Assembly: GCA_900466005.1 (NCBI GenBank)
Contig: UEGQ01000014.1
Location: 1 to 64,000 of the forward strand
DNA: 64,000 bases
Source of the DNA: Hyphomicrobiales bacterium
Lineage (GTDB): Bacteria > Pseudomonadota > Alphaproteobacteria > Rhizobiales > Rhizobiaceae
Direction: 5' to 3'
Numbering within the stretch: position 1 is the first letter of the stretch; each line of letters opens with the position of its first letter. Shown piece after piece: positions 8,799 through 18,024 of the stretch. The notes under the pieces are model-generated. The model did not search any database, had not been told where the DNA came from, and saw only the letters and a list, made by a program, of their open reading frames with translations. Position numbers and translations under genes: made by a program.

Positions 8799-9608
8799 CT
8801 ACTGCGCGATATTCCCGGTGGTGCCGCACTTCCTGTGGAACGCAAGCGCCCGCTCCAGACGTCCGTCATAGCCGAATTCGTCCATCATGTCGGCCGCTTC
8901 CAGCATCTCCGCCGTGGTCGCCGGCTGGTGGTCGGTGCTGTCTGAACGCATCGCATGGACGAGGCCCGCCCAGTCGATGGACGGAAAATCCTCCGCGAGG
9001 CTCTGGTGTACCGCCTTCTCGACACCGGCATGGCGCGCGATGGCCAGGCAGTCGTCAAGGAGAGCTTCAAGCCCCTCGACCAGAAGATTGCGGCAAAGCG
9101 CTGCCGCCGAAACGCGTCCGATATCGGCAGAGAACGGCGTGATGCTCATGCCGAGAGGATTGAGGCGCGTTGCAAGAACCATCGCATGAGCGCCGCCCGA
9201 GAGAATGGGGACATGCAGGCCGCGCTGGGCGACCGGTGCCATGATCGCACCTTCGACGTAGAGACCACCGGCACACTCGATGTGCGATGCCGCCCGCTGC
9301 TTCGTCTTCGGCGAGGCGGAGTTGAGATCAAAGAAATACTGCCCCGCCATGATGCAATCCGCGGCCGCCATCGCGGCCTCCTCACACTCGTCGGCAGTCA
9401 CGGCAGAAATGACGACATCAGCGCCGTATGCACTCATAGACGGGCAATCAACCGCCTGAACACCCATGGCGCAGGCGTGATCCCAAAGCCAGCCGCCCTT
9501 GCCCAGGAACTGAGTGTCGAAAGCGGCAACCGAGACATGGTTCCACTTCAACAATTCGGTAGCGAAGGCCTGCCCCACGTCCCCGAAGCCCACCAATGCG
9601 ATCTTCAT
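8799..9608 (-). CDS. NAD(P)-binding 6-phosphogluconate-dehydrogenase-like protein with DUF1932 domain
   Basis: The ATG at 9608 gives 269 residues and begins directly with the Rossmann strand MKIALVGFGDVGQ; the open frame upstream shows no homology-like sequence. The N-terminal half resembles beta-hydroxyacid dehydrogenases. The C-terminal half is helical and matches the DUF1932 type (VEGLEALLDDCLAIARHAG). A GAGGGGG purine tract precedes the start. The family is associated with oxidation of hydroxy acids or their phosphates, but the substrate cannot be told from the sequence. Confidence 0.78.
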   Translation of the reverse strand: MKIALVGFGDVGQAFATELLKWNHVSVAAFDTQFLGKGGWLWDHACAMGVQAVDCPSMSAYGADVVISAVTADECEEAAMAAADCIMAGQYFFDLNSASPKTKQRAASHIECAGGLYVEGAIMAPVAQRGLHVPILSGGAHAMVLATRLNPLGMSITPFSADIGRVSAAALCRNLLVEGLEALLDDCLAIARHAGVEKAVHQSLAEDFPSIDWAGLVHAMRSDSTDHQPATTAEMLEAADMMDEFGYDGRLERALAFHRKCGTTGNIAQ

Positions 9609-10187
9609 TACATCCCCCTCGGACCGGAGAGGGCGATGGTGAGGTCGTCCGCCCGGCATGCGCCCCACTGCTTCCAGGAAGGCAAGTCTATGTTCTTTTT
9701 CCTGGTCGGCACGGCCGGCGGAGAACCGCGCACTCGACGCTTTGTACCCTGCAGCCGGAGGCCGATCAGCACCCTTGCGGATTCCTGACAAGTATTCTCG
9801 CACCGAGGTAGCGGACATGAAGTACGCCGATCGCCCCGGATTTCCGCCTCGCGAGCCCGCCGTTGCCGGCAGCGAGGCGATCCGGCATCCGTCCCCATGA
9901 TGTCGATCCGCGTAAGGTCCCACCCCTTGCGCCAGACTAGGCATCGAATAAGCGCAAAACCACCCTACAATTCAAGGGGTATTATGGCGCCGAAACCGGC
10001 GTAAACGCAGAAAGTGCCCGCAAAAGTACGATTCTTTGCCGGTAGAAGTCGCACACGGCGATTGTCGACGCTGATCGGCCGGGCTCGCGGGTTGATTTTT
10101 GTCAAAGAGGCCGGTGCACGTAGCGCCTATGGTCGAGCCGTTACTGATCATGTTCCGCCACATCCTCATCTGTTCGGGAGGCTATCC
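9609..10187. other. 579-bp intergenic region upstream of ppsA
   Basis: No convincing gene was found between the dehydrogenase start and ppsA. Short open frames here have no family features or ribosome binding sites. The right part holds an FNR/FixK box and a promoter-like element, listed separately; the rest shows nothing recognisable. Confidence 0.6.
10092..10133 (+). promoter_or_regulatory. FNR/FixK box and class-II promoter of ppsA
   Basis: TTGATTTTTGTCAA at 10092-10105 matches the FNR/FixK consensus TTGAT-N4-ATCAA with one substitution. A TATGGT -10-like hexamer at 10128-10133 would place the transcription start near 10140. The box centre would then be at about -41.5, the class-II activating position. 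The ppsA ATG is at 10188. Confidence 0.65.
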
Positions 10188-12581
10188 ATGTCTGCAGTCA
10201 CTCAATCCATCGCATGGTTCGAAACACTTGGCCGCCACGACGTACCGCGGGTCGGCGGCAAGAATGCCTCGCTCGGCGAGATGGTGCAGACACTTTCCTC
10301 GAAAGGCATCAACGTCCCGCCGGGCTTTGCCACGACCGCCGAGGCATACTGGAACTACGTCGAGGCCAACAAGCTGGAGGACCGCATGACCGGTCTGCTG
10401 GCCGACTGGGAAGCCAGCAAATCGACGCTTGCCGAGACGGGTCAGGCGATCCGAGCGATCTTCCTTCGCGGAGACTGGCCGACGGACACCGAAAAGGCGA
10501 TCATCGAGGCCTATCGTGAGCTTTCGAGACGCGCTGGCGTGACCGAAGCAGAAGTCGCCGTCCGCTCGAGCGCGACCGCGGAGGACCTGCCGGACGCCAG
10601 TTTTGCCGGACAGCAGGAGACCTTCCTCAACATCAAGGGTGAAAAGGCTCTGATCGACGCCTGCCGTCGTTGCTACGCTTCCCTCTTCACCGATCGCGCG
10701 ATCAGCTACCGCAAGGCCAAAGGCTTCGACCACATGAAGGTCGCGCTCTCGATCGGCGTACAACAGATGGTGCGGTCCGACCTTGGCGGGTCGGGAGTCA
10801 TGTTCTCGATCGATACCGAAACCGGCTTCGACAAGGTGGTCCTGATCAACGCCGCCTGGGGGCTCGGCGAGAACGTGGTCCAGGGCGCCGTCGATCCCGA
10901 CGAGTACCAGGTCTTCAAACCTCTGCTCGGCAATCCGTCGCTCACCCCGATCATCGAGAAGAAACGCGGCGCCAAGGACATCAAGATGATCTACGGGACA
11001 GGCGAGGCGCCGACGCGCAACGTCCCGACCTCGAAGGCCGAGCGCGCGGCCTATGTCCTGAGCGATCCGGAAATCCTGACCCTTGCCGAATGGGCCACCA
11101 CCATCGAGGCGCATTACGGATGCCCGATGGACATGGAGTGGGCACGCGACGGCAGAACCGGTGCCATGTACATCGTTCAGGCCCGACCCGAAACGGTCCA
11201 GGCAAGGCGCGGCGCCGGTGTCTTCAAGACCTATGAGATCAAGAACAAGGGGAAGGTGCTTGCGAGAGGACTTTCTATCGGTGATGCGGTGGCGACCGGT
11301 CAGGTGTGCCTGATCGAAACGGCCAAGGATATCGGCAAGTTTGTCGACGGCTCCATTCTCGTCACCCAGACGACGGACCCGGACTGGGTCCCGATCATGA
11401 AGCGGGCCGCCGCGATCGTCACCGATCACGGCGGGCGTACCTCCCACGCGGCGATCGTCAGCCGCGAACTCGGCCTGCCGGCTGTCGTTGGCACTGGCAA
11501 TGCGACCGAACTCCTCCACAGCGGACAGGAGGTGACGATCTCCTGTGCCGAAGGGGACGAGGGTTTCATCTACGAGGGAATCGCCGACGTGACCGTGAAC
11601 GACCTAGACGTCAGCGACCTTCCCTCGACGGCGACCCACGTGATGCTGAACCTCGCCAATCCCGGCTCCGCGTTCCGCTGGTGGCGCATGCCTTCCGACG
11701 GCATCGGCCTCGCCCGCATGGAGTTCGTCGTCAGCAACGCCATCCGCGTTCATCCGATGGCGCTCGTGCATTTCGACCGGCTGAAGGACGAAGCCGCAAA
11801 GAACGAGATTGCGGCCCTGACGCTCGGCTACGACCATAAGCCGGACTATTTCGTCGACAAGCTCTCCCGAGGGCTGGCGCGGCTGGCGGCAGCGGTTTTC
11901 CCGAAGCCGGTGATCGTCCGCATGAGCGACTTCAAGACCAACGAATATGCCGGCCTCATCGGCGGCGCCGAGTTCGAACCGGACGAGGAGAACCCGATGA
12001 TCGGCTTCCGCGGCGCCTCCCGCTACTACTCGCCCCGTTATCGCGAAGGGTTTGCGCTCGAATGCCAGGCGATACGGCGCCTGCGCGACGAGATGGGCTT
12101 CACGAACGTTGTCGTGATGATCCCCTTCTGCCGCTCCGTGGGCGAGGCCGACAAGGTTCTCGGCGTCATGGCGGAGAACGGCCTGAAGCGTGGCGAAAAC
12201 GGCCTTCAGGTCTATGTCATGTGCGAAATCCCGTCGAACGTGATCCTCGCCGCCAAGTTCGCCGACCGCTTCGACGGTTTCTCGATCGGCTCGAACGACC
12301 TGACGCAACTCACGCTCGGCGTCGACCGCGATTCCGGTGAACTCGCCGATCTCTTCGACGAACAGGACGAGGCAGTGAAATGGATGATCGAGAAGGTGAT
12401 CACCGAAGCACGCAAGGCAGGCGCCAAGATCGGCCTTTGCGGGCAGGCCCCCAGCGACCATCCCGAGTTCGCCGAATTCCTCGTCGAGTGCGGCATTAAT
12501 TCGATGTCGGTAAGCCCTGACAGCTTCATCGCCGTGAAGCGCAAGGTTGCAGAAACTGAAGCGCGGACAAGTCGAAAGTAA
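10188..12581 (+). CDS. ppsA: Phosphoenolpyruvate synthase
   Basis: The 797-residue protein converts pyruvate and ATP to PEP, AMP and phosphate for gluconeogenesis. The N-terminal ATP-binding domain begins with VGGKNASLGEM. The phosphohistidine swivel domain has GGRTSHAA with the catalytic histidine at 420. The C-terminal PEP/pyruvate barrel includes SIGSNDLTQLTLGVDRD and a GLCGQAPSD cysteine motif. The ATG at 10188 is preceded by GGGAGG and matches the usual family start. The FNR/FixK box upstream implies induction under low oxygen. Confidence 0.95.
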   Translation: MSAVTQSIAWFETLGRHDVPRVGGKNASLGEMVQTLSSKGINVPPGFATTAEAYWNYVEANKLEDRMTGLLADWEASKSTLAETGQAIRAIFLRGDWPTDTEKAIIEAYRELSRRAGVTEAEVAVRSSATAEDLPDASFAGQQETFLNIKGEKALIDACRRCYASLFTDRAISYRKAKGFDHMKVALSIGVQQMVRSDLGGSGVMFSIDTETGFDKVVLINAAWGLGENVVQGAVDPDEYQVFKPLLGNPSLTPIIEKKRGAKDIKMIYGTGEAPTRNVPTSKAERAAYVLSDPEILTLAEWATTIEAHYGCPMDMEWARDGRTGAMYIVQARPETVQARRGAGVFKTYEIKNKGKVLARGLSIGDAVATGQVCLIETAKDIGKFVDGSILVTQTTDPDWVPIMKRAAAIVTDHGGRTSHAAIVSRELGLPAVVGTGNATELLHSGQEVTISCAEGDEGFIYEGIADVTVNDLDVSDLPSTATHVMLNLANPGSAFRWWRMPSDGIGLARMEFVVSNAIRVHPMALVHFDRLKDEAAKNEIAALTLGYDHKPDYFVDKLSRGLARLAAAVFPKPVIVRMSDFKTNEYAGLIGGAEFEPDEENPMIGFRGASRYYSPRYREGFALECQAIRRLRDEMGFTNVVVMIPFCRSVGEADKVLGVMAENGLKRGENGLQVYVMCEIPSNVILAAKFADRFDGFSIGSNDLTQLTLGVDRDSGELADLFDEQDEAVKWMIEKVITEARKAGAKIGLCGQAPSDHPEFAEFLVECGINSMSVSPDSFIAVKRKVAETEARTSRK

Positions 12582-12610
12582 CCGAGGGGAGTTCATCGAG
12601 GTGAAAACGC

Positions 12611-12634
12611 TCCGGCGCGCCCGGAAAGTTTATT
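12611..12634 (+). terminator. Weak terminator-like hairpin after ppsA
   Basis: A 5-bp stem (12611-12615 with 12621-12625) is followed by an AAGTTTATTT tract. It is short and may be only partly effective. Confidence 0.3.
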
Positions 12635-12638
12635 TCAC

Positions 12639-12677
12639 TTGATCCTTATCAAAGGAAGTTCGAAGATTAGCTATAAT
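12639..12677 (+). promoter_or_regulatory. Perfect FNR/FixK box with TATAAT -10, promoter of sugar ABC operon
   Basis: TTGATCCTTATCAA at 12639-12652 is an exact TTGAT-N4-ATCAA palindrome. A consensus TATAAT lies at 12672-12677. The predicted start (12684-12687) puts the box centre at about -38.5 to -41.5, as in class-II FNR-activated promoters. The leader to the ATG at 12806 would be about 120 nt. Confidence 0.75.
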
Positions 12678-12805
12678 TTCGACAGTGCTCACCCGTCTTC
12701 CGCAAGCGAGACCGGATGAACGAAGCAACATCGAAATACAAGCAGATTTTCAACAGGCGGTTCCGGAGTCACTCCGGCAATCGATGAAAGCTCCGGGAGG
12801 TCACC

Positions 12806-14053
12806 ATGCTTTCGGTAAGATCGCTTATGGCGGCGGCAGCCGTTACCGCATTGATGTTGCCGGCATCTTCTTATGCCGGTGGAACTGTGGAAGTGCTTCA
12901 CTGGTGGACGTCGGGAGGCGAGGCGAAAGCTGTCGGCACCCTGAAGGAAGCCTTCGAAAAGAAGGGCGGTACCTGGATCGACTCTCCGATCGCCGGCGGC
13001 GGCGGTGATGCCGCGATGACCGCGCTGCGAGCCAGGGTCATGGCGGGTAACCCGCCGGCCGCGGTGCAGCTGAAAGGTCCCGGCATTCAGGAATGGGCCG
13101 ACCAGGGCAGCCTGAACGACGTCGAGGATGTCGCCAAGGCCGAGACCTGGGATTCGGTCCTTCCGCCCACCCTCGCGTCGATCATGAAGTACAAGGACAA
13201 ATACGTCGCCGCGCCGGTCAACATCCATCGCGTCGACTGGATGTGGGTCAACCCTTCGGTGCTGGCGAAGGTCGGCGCTGAAGTCCCGACCACCTGGGAC
13301 GAATTCAATGCCGTCGCCGACAAGTTGACGGCCGCCGGCATCACCCCACTCGCCCACGGCGGCCAGCCCTGGCAGGACGCGACGGTGTTCGAGACGATCG
13401 TGCTCAGCCAGGGTGCGGACTTCTACCGCAAGGCGCTCGTCGAGCTGGACCAGGAGGCACTTACCGGTGAGACGATGGTCAAGGTCTTCGACCAGCTTCG
13501 CAAGCTGCGCGGCTACGTCGACCCGGGCTTCTCCGGACGGGACTGGAACCTTGCCACCGCCATGGTCATGAATGGCGAGGCGGCGTTCCAGATCATGGGC
13601 GACTGGGCGAAAGGCGAGTTCCTCGCCGCCGGCAAGGTGCCGGGCAAGGACTTCCTCTGCGCTCCGACGCCGGGTAACGGCTATATCTTCAATGCCGACA
13701 GCTTCGCCTTCTTCAAGGTTTCCGGCCAGGACCAGATCGAAGGACAGAAGGTGCTGGCAAGCCTGATCATGTCGCCCGAATTCCAGGAGACCTTCAACCT
13801 TGCCAAGGGTTCGATACCGGCCCGCACCGACGTCAGCCTCGACAAGTTCGACTCCTGCGCACTGAAATCGCACGAGGATCTGACGGCTTCCGTCAAGAAC
13901 AATGCCTTCGTGCCCTCGATGGCGCATGAGATGGCGATCCCGCGGACAGTTCGCGGCGAGTTCCTCGACGTCGTGACGAACTTCTTCAACTCCGACATGA
14001 GCTCGGCCGACGCCGCCAAGGCGCTGGGCGAAGCGGTCAAGCGGGCGCAATAG
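12806..14053 (+). CDS. Sugar ABC transporter substrate-binding protein
   Basis: The 415-residue periplasmic protein has a Sec signal peptide cleaved after about residue 24 (MLPASSYAGG). It begins its mature part with EVLHWWTSGGEAKA, typical of the carbohydrate-binding (CUT1) family that includes glucose/mannose-binding GtsA-like proteins. GGGAGG precedes the ATG. It is the first gene of a four-gene transporter operon under the FNR-type promoter. Glucose or a related hexose is the likely ligand, by resemblance only. Confidence 0.87.
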   Translation: MLSVRSLMAAAAVTALMLPASSYAGGTVEVLHWWTSGGEAKAVGTLKEAFEKKGGTWIDSPIAGGGGDAAMTALRARVMAGNPPAAVQLKGPGIQEWADQGSLNDVEDVAKAETWDSVLPPTLASIMKYKDKYVAAPVNIHRVDWMWVNPSVLAKVGAEVPTTWDEFNAVADKLTAAGITPLAHGGQPWQDATVFETIVLSQGADFYRKALVELDQEALTGETMVKVFDQLRKLRGYVDPGFSGRDWNLATAMVMNGEAAFQIMGDWAKGEFLAAGKVPGKDFLCAPTPGNGYIFNADSFAFFKVSGQDQIEGQKVLASLIMSPEFQETFNLAKGSIPARTDVSLDKFDSCALKSHEDLTASVKNNAFVPSMAHEMAIPRTVRGEFLDVVTNFFNSDMSSADAAKALGEAVKRAQ

Positions 14054-14068
14054 CCCCACGCAGCAACC

Positions 14069-14096
14069 GAGCCGGGCTCCCCACGGCGCCCGGCTC
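14069..14096 (+). repeat. Intercistronic hairpin between binding-protein and permease genes
   Basis: A perfect 9-bp GC-rich stem (14069-14077 with 14088-14096) and a 10-nt loop lie 15 bp after the binding-protein stop. There is no T-run. Such hairpins commonly protect the upstream message and raise binding-protein expression relative to the permeases. Confidence 0.55.
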
Positions 14097-14161
14097 GTGA
14101 AAAGACCGTTCCGGCAGGCGGCACGTGCGTGGGACCACGGGGGAAGGGAGGAACGTAGGCC

Positions 14162-15064
14162 ATGGCAAGTTCGAAGACCGGGCGGGTCGTGTTCGACCGC
14201 TTCCTCGAGCGATGGTTACCGAAAATCGTCGTCTCGCCACTGTTCGCGACGAGTCTGCTCTTCGTCTACGGCTTCATCGCCTGGACCGTCTACATCTCCT
14301 TTACCAAGTCCGGCGTGATGCCGAACTACACCTTCTCCGGGCTCTCGCAGTACATCCGGCTGTGGGCCACGCCGCGCTGGCTCGTGGCGCTGGAGAACCT
14401 CTTCGTCTTTACGAGCCTGTTCATCGTCGGCTGCATGGTCATCGGGCTGCTGCTCGCCATCCTGCTCGACCAGCGCATTCGTTCCGAAGGCCTGATCCGC
14501 ACCATCTATCTCTATCCGATGGCGCTTTCCTTCATCGTGACCGGTACCGCCTGGAAGTGGATCCTGAACCCTACGCTCGGCATCGAGAAGATCGTGCAGA
14601 ACCTCGGCTTCGAGAACTTCAACTTCGACTGGCTGGTCGATCCGAAGATGGCGATCTACACCGTCGTCATCGCCGGCGTCTGGCAGTCCTCGGGCTACGT
14701 CATGGCGCTCTTCCTCGCCGGACTGCGTTCGGTCGATGACGAGATCATCAAAGCCGCGGCGATCGACGGTGCCGGGCCGGCGCGCATCTACGCGACGATC
14801 ATCCTGCCGATCGTCCGACCGGTCTTCTTCTCCGCCTTCGTGATCCTGTCGCATCTGGCGATCAAGAGCTTCGACCTCGTCATGGCGCTCACGGGCGGCG
14901 GGCCCGGCTACGCCACCGACGTGCCGGCGACCTTCATGTACTCCTTCGCCTTCCAGAGGAGCGAACTCGGCACGGCGGCGGCGAGCGCCGTCATGATGCT
15001 GGTCACGATCACGGCGATCTATGTGCCCTACCTCTATTCGGAACTGAGGAGGCCCACGAAATGA
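14162..15064 (+). CDS. Sugar ABC transporter permease (first)
   Basis: The 300-residue inner-membrane protein has several hydrophobic segments and the EAA loop (EIIKAAAIDGAGPARIYATI) near residue 195, where the ATPase docks. It belongs to the MalF/UgpA-type CUT1 permeases. The stop overlaps the next permease start in an ATGA, which implies translational coupling. Confidence 0.88.
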   Translation: MASSKTGRVVFDRFLERWLPKIVVSPLFATSLLFVYGFIAWTVYISFTKSGVMPNYTFSGLSQYIRLWATPRWLVALENLFVFTSLFIVGCMVIGLLLAILLDQRIRSEGLIRTIYLYPMALSFIVTGTAWKWILNPTLGIEKIVQNLGFENFNFDWLVDPKMAIYTVVIAGVWQSSGYVMALFLAGLRSVDDEIIKAAAIDGAGPARIYATIILPIVRPVFFSAFVILSHLAIKSFDLVMALTGGGPGYATDVPATFMYSFAFQRSELGTAAASAVMMLVTITAIYVPYLYSELRRPTK

Positions 15065-15951
15065 GCCGCCAGGAGTCCGGCATCGTCCGCCCCAAGGGCC
15101 TTCGCCAGGCGGCGTTGCGTACACTGCTTTTCGCGGTGCTCATCCTCTTCTGTCTCTACTACCTCATGCCGCTCGCGGTGATGGTTTCGACGTCGCTCAA
15201 GTCCCTGGAAGAGATCCGCACATCTTCGCTCGTCAGCCTGCCGCAAGCCGTCTCCTTCGACGCCTGGGCGAAGGCCTGGTCATCGGCCTGCGTCGGCGTG
15301 CGCTGCACCGGGCTCGAGCCCTATTTCATGAACTCCGTGCTGATGGTCGTGCCGTCGGTGATCATCTCGACGATGCTCGGGGCGCTCAACGGCTATGCGC
15401 TGACCAAGTGGCGTTTCCGCGGAGCGGACGTCATCTTCGCCCTCATGCTCTTCGGCTCGTTCATTCCCTTCCAGGTGGTACTGCTGCCGATGGCCCGCAT
15501 GCTCGGCTATTTCGGACTGGCGGGCAGCGTCTACGGCCTCATCCTCGTCCATACCGTCTACGGGCTTGCCTTCACCACGCTCTTCTTCCGCAACTTCTTC
15601 GTCGGCGTGTCGGACGGCATCGTGAACGCTGCCAAGATCGACGGCGCGGGCTTCTTCACGATCTTCTTCAGCGTCCTTCTGCCGATGTCGCTTCCAACCA
15701 TCGTGGTGACCGTCATCTGGCAGTTCACCCAGATCTGGAACGACTTCCTGTTCGGGATCGCCTTCACCGTCGGCGACAGCAATCCGGTGACGGTCGCCCT
15801 CAACAACATCGTGGCGACCAGCACCGGCGTGAAGGAATACAACGTCGACATGGCAGCCGCGATCATCGCGGCCCTGCCGACGCTTCTCGTCTACATTGTC
15901 GCCGGCAAGTACTTCGTCCGCGGGCTGTCCGCCGGCGCCGTGAAAGGTTGA
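15061..15951 (+). CDS. Sugar ABC transporter permease (second)
   Basis: The 296-residue MalG-type permease has an N-terminal membrane segment, further hydrophobic helices, and the EAA-like loop (GIVNAAKIDGAGFFTIFF) near residue 185. It pairs with the preceding permease to form the channel. A GAGGAGG sequence lies upstream of the ATG inside the preceding gene. Confidence 0.88.
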   Translation: MSRQESGIVRPKGLRQAALRTLLFAVLILFCLYYLMPLAVMVSTSLKSLEEIRTSSLVSLPQAVSFDAWAKAWSSACVGVRCTGLEPYFMNSVLMVVPSVIISTMLGALNGYALTKWRFRGADVIFALMLFGSFIPFQVVLLPMARMLGYFGLAGSVYGLILVHTVYGLAFTTLFFRNFFVGVSDGIVNAAKIDGAGFFTIFFSVLLPMSLPTIVVTVIWQFTQIWNDFLFGIAFTVGDSNPVTVALNNIVATSTGVKEYNVDMAAAIIAALPTLLVYIVAGKYFVRGLSAGAVKG

Positions 15952-15955
15952 TGCG

Positions 15956-17065
15956 ATGGCTCGCGTGGAACTGCGCAAGGTCTGGAAGAAGTTCGGCTCG
16001 GTCGAGGTCATCAAGGGCGTGGACATCGACATTGAGGACGGAGAGTTCGTCGTCCTCGTCGGTCCGTCCGGTTGCGGCAAGTCCACCCTGCTCAATCTGG
16101 TGGCCGGCCTCGAAACCCTGACCAGCGGCGACATCCGCATCGGCGAGGACGTCGTCAACGACATTCCTCCGAAGGACCGAAACATCGCGATGGTGTTCCA
16201 GTCCTATGCGCTTTATCCGACCAAATCCGTGCGCGAGAACATCACCTTCGGCATGCAGACCCGCGGCATCGAACGAAGCGTGCAGGAGGAGGCTCTCAGC
16301 GACGTGTCGCAACTGCTCCACATCGACCAGCTCCTCGACCGCAAGCCCGGACAGCTTTCCGGCGGGCAGCGCCAACGCGTCGCAATGGGGCGGGCGCTGG
16401 TGCGCAATCCGGACGTGTTCCTGTTCGACGAACCGCTCTCGAACCTGGACGCCAAGCTCCGCATCGAGATGCGCACCGAAGTCAAGAAGCTGCACCTGAG
16501 GTTGGGTAAGACGATCATCTACGTCACCCATGACCAGATCGAGGCAATGACACTCGCGTCCCGCATTGCGGTCATGGACAACGGTCACATCCGTCAGTTC
16601 GGCACGCCCGAGGAAATCTACGAGAACCCCGTCGACCTCTTCGTCGCCGGCTTCATGGGTTCGCCATCGATGAATATCGTGCGTGGTCGGGTGGCAGGTA
16701 ACGGCGGCACGGTGATCGAGGTGAGCGACGAGGAAGGAATCGTGCAGTTTCCGCTTTCGCCCAGTCAGGCGGACAAGGTCGCCGGCCGTTTCGGCGACGA
16801 GGTCTATCTCGGCATGCGACCGGAAACGATCGCCCACAGGGGCGCCCACGCCGCTGGCGACGGGGAGACCTTTGTCTTCGAGCGCAGGGTCGATGTGGTG
16901 GAACCGACAGGCCCGGACACCATGCTCGTCTTCACGCTCGGCGGCATGGAAGCGATCGCCAGGGTCCGGCCGGAGGAGAAGGTGAAGCCCGGCGAGTTCT
17001 TCTCTTTCGAAGTCAACATGGCGAAGGCGAAGCTGTTCGACGCGAAAAACGGCAACCGCCTGTAA
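15956..17065 (+). CDS. Sugar ABC transporter ATP-binding protein (UgpC/MalK type)
   Basis: The 369-residue ATPase has a Walker A GPSGCGKST near residue 37, the signature LSGGQRQRVAMGRAL near 135, and the Walker B FLFDEPLSNLDAKLR. A C-terminal regulatory TOBE/OB domain (about residues 235-369) identifies the CUT1 MalK/UgpC group. It follows the second permease by 4 bp and completes the importer. The operon ends facing the convergent PfkB-type gene only 8 bp away, with no terminator in the gap. Confidence 0.92.
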   Translation: MARVELRKVWKKFGSVEVIKGVDIDIEDGEFVVLVGPSGCGKSTLLNLVAGLETLTSGDIRIGEDVVNDIPPKDRNIAMVFQSYALYPTKSVRENITFGMQTRGIERSVQEEALSDVSQLLHIDQLLDRKPGQLSGGQRQRVAMGRALVRNPDVFLFDEPLSNLDAKLRIEMRTEVKKLHLRLGKTIIYVTHDQIEAMTLASRIAVMDNGHIRQFGTPEEIYENPVDLFVAGFMGSPSMNIVRGRVAGNGGTVIEVSDEEGIVQFPLSPSQADKVAGRFGDEVYLGMRPETIAHRGAHAAGDGETFVFERRVDVVEPTGPDTMLVFTLGGMEAIARVRPEEKVKPGEFFSFEVNMAKAKLFDAKNGNRL

Positions 17066-17073
17066 ATCGTCGA

Positions 17074-18024
17074 TCACGCGCGCGAGTGGCCTCCCCTCGC
17101 CTCTTTCGCATGCGCTTCGTAGAGGGTGACCACGTCCTGCCGGCGGCAAAGCTCGGTCCCCGGCGTCATCACCGCGGCGGCGCCTGCCGCAAGGCCGAAA
17201 CGGAAGGCCTCCCGGATGTCATGGCCTTCCGCCAGCGACCAGGTCATCGCGGCCACAAAGCTGTCGCCCGCACCGACAGCCGACTGGACAGGCACCTTGA
17301 TCGCCGGAAGACGAATGACATCCTCGGCGGTCGCCAGCAGCGCCCCGTCCTTGCCCATGGTCAGCGCGACGTGCTGCGCAGCGCCGCTTCGGACGATCTC
17401 ACGAGCCGCCTCACCCGCGGTGGCGTGGGTGAGGCGCCGGCCGACGAGCCCCTCGAGCTCACCCATGCTGGGCTTGACCAGAAAGACGGACGACTTCGAC
17501 AAAGTAACCTTCAGCGCGTCACCGGAGGTGTCGAGAACGAAGCGGGCGTGCTTGCGCGAGGCAATATCAGCCAATCGCGAATAGATGTCCGTTTCGACCC
17601 CGCGTGGCAGGCTGCCACTCGCAATGAAATACTCTGCGTCGCTCTTTTCGACGAATTCGAATAGGGGCCTCACCTCTTCATCGCTGACGACCGGCCCCTC
17701 CGGAACGAAGCGGTATTCAAGCCCCGTCGAGGCCTCGTGGACCATGTAGGCGATCCGCACCGGGTCCTTTATGTGGACGGGGAAGTGCCGCACGCGGATA
17801 CGCTTCAACATGTTTTCCAGCAGCTCGCCGGTCGCCCCGCCCGAAAGATAAACAAGATCGCATTCTCCACCAAGCTCGGCGATCACGCGGGCAACATTGA
17901 TGCCGCCACCGCCCGGGAACTGTTGCTGGTTGTGGGTTCTCGTCTTGTGCGTATGCCGGATTTGCTCCGCTTCGCTCGCGATATCGATGGCCGGATTGAG
18001 TGCGATCGAAAGTATCTTTGCCAT
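17074..18024 (-). CDS. pfkB: PfkB-family sugar-phosphate kinase (6-phosphofructokinase II / 1-phosphofructokinase type)
   Basis: The 316-residue ribokinase-fold protein has the glycine-rich GGGGINVAR at residues 38-46 and the anion-hole and catalytic motif GAGDSF with aspartate 254. The overall form (ILSIALNPAIDIA, SGSLPRGVE) matches the PfkB and 1-phosphofructokinase branch rather than ribokinase. Which fructose phosphate it uses is not resolved. It converges on the sugar ABC operon and may act on the same hexose supply. Confidence 0.82.
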   Translation of the reverse strand: MAKILSIALNPAIDIASEAEQIRHTHKTRTHNQQQFPGGGGINVARVIAELGGECDLVYLSGGATGELLENMLKRIRVRHFPVHIKDPVRIAYMVHEASTGLEYRFVPEGPVVSDEEVRPLFEFVEKSDAEYFIASGSLPRGVETDIYSRLADIASRKHARFVLDTSGDALKVTLSKSSVFLVKPSMGELEGLVGRRLTHATAGEAAREIVRSGAAQHVALTMGKDGALLATAEDVIRLPAIKVPVQSAVGAGDSFVAAMTWSLAEGHDIREAFRFGLAAGAAAVMTPGTELCRRQDVVTLYEAHAKEARGGHSRA

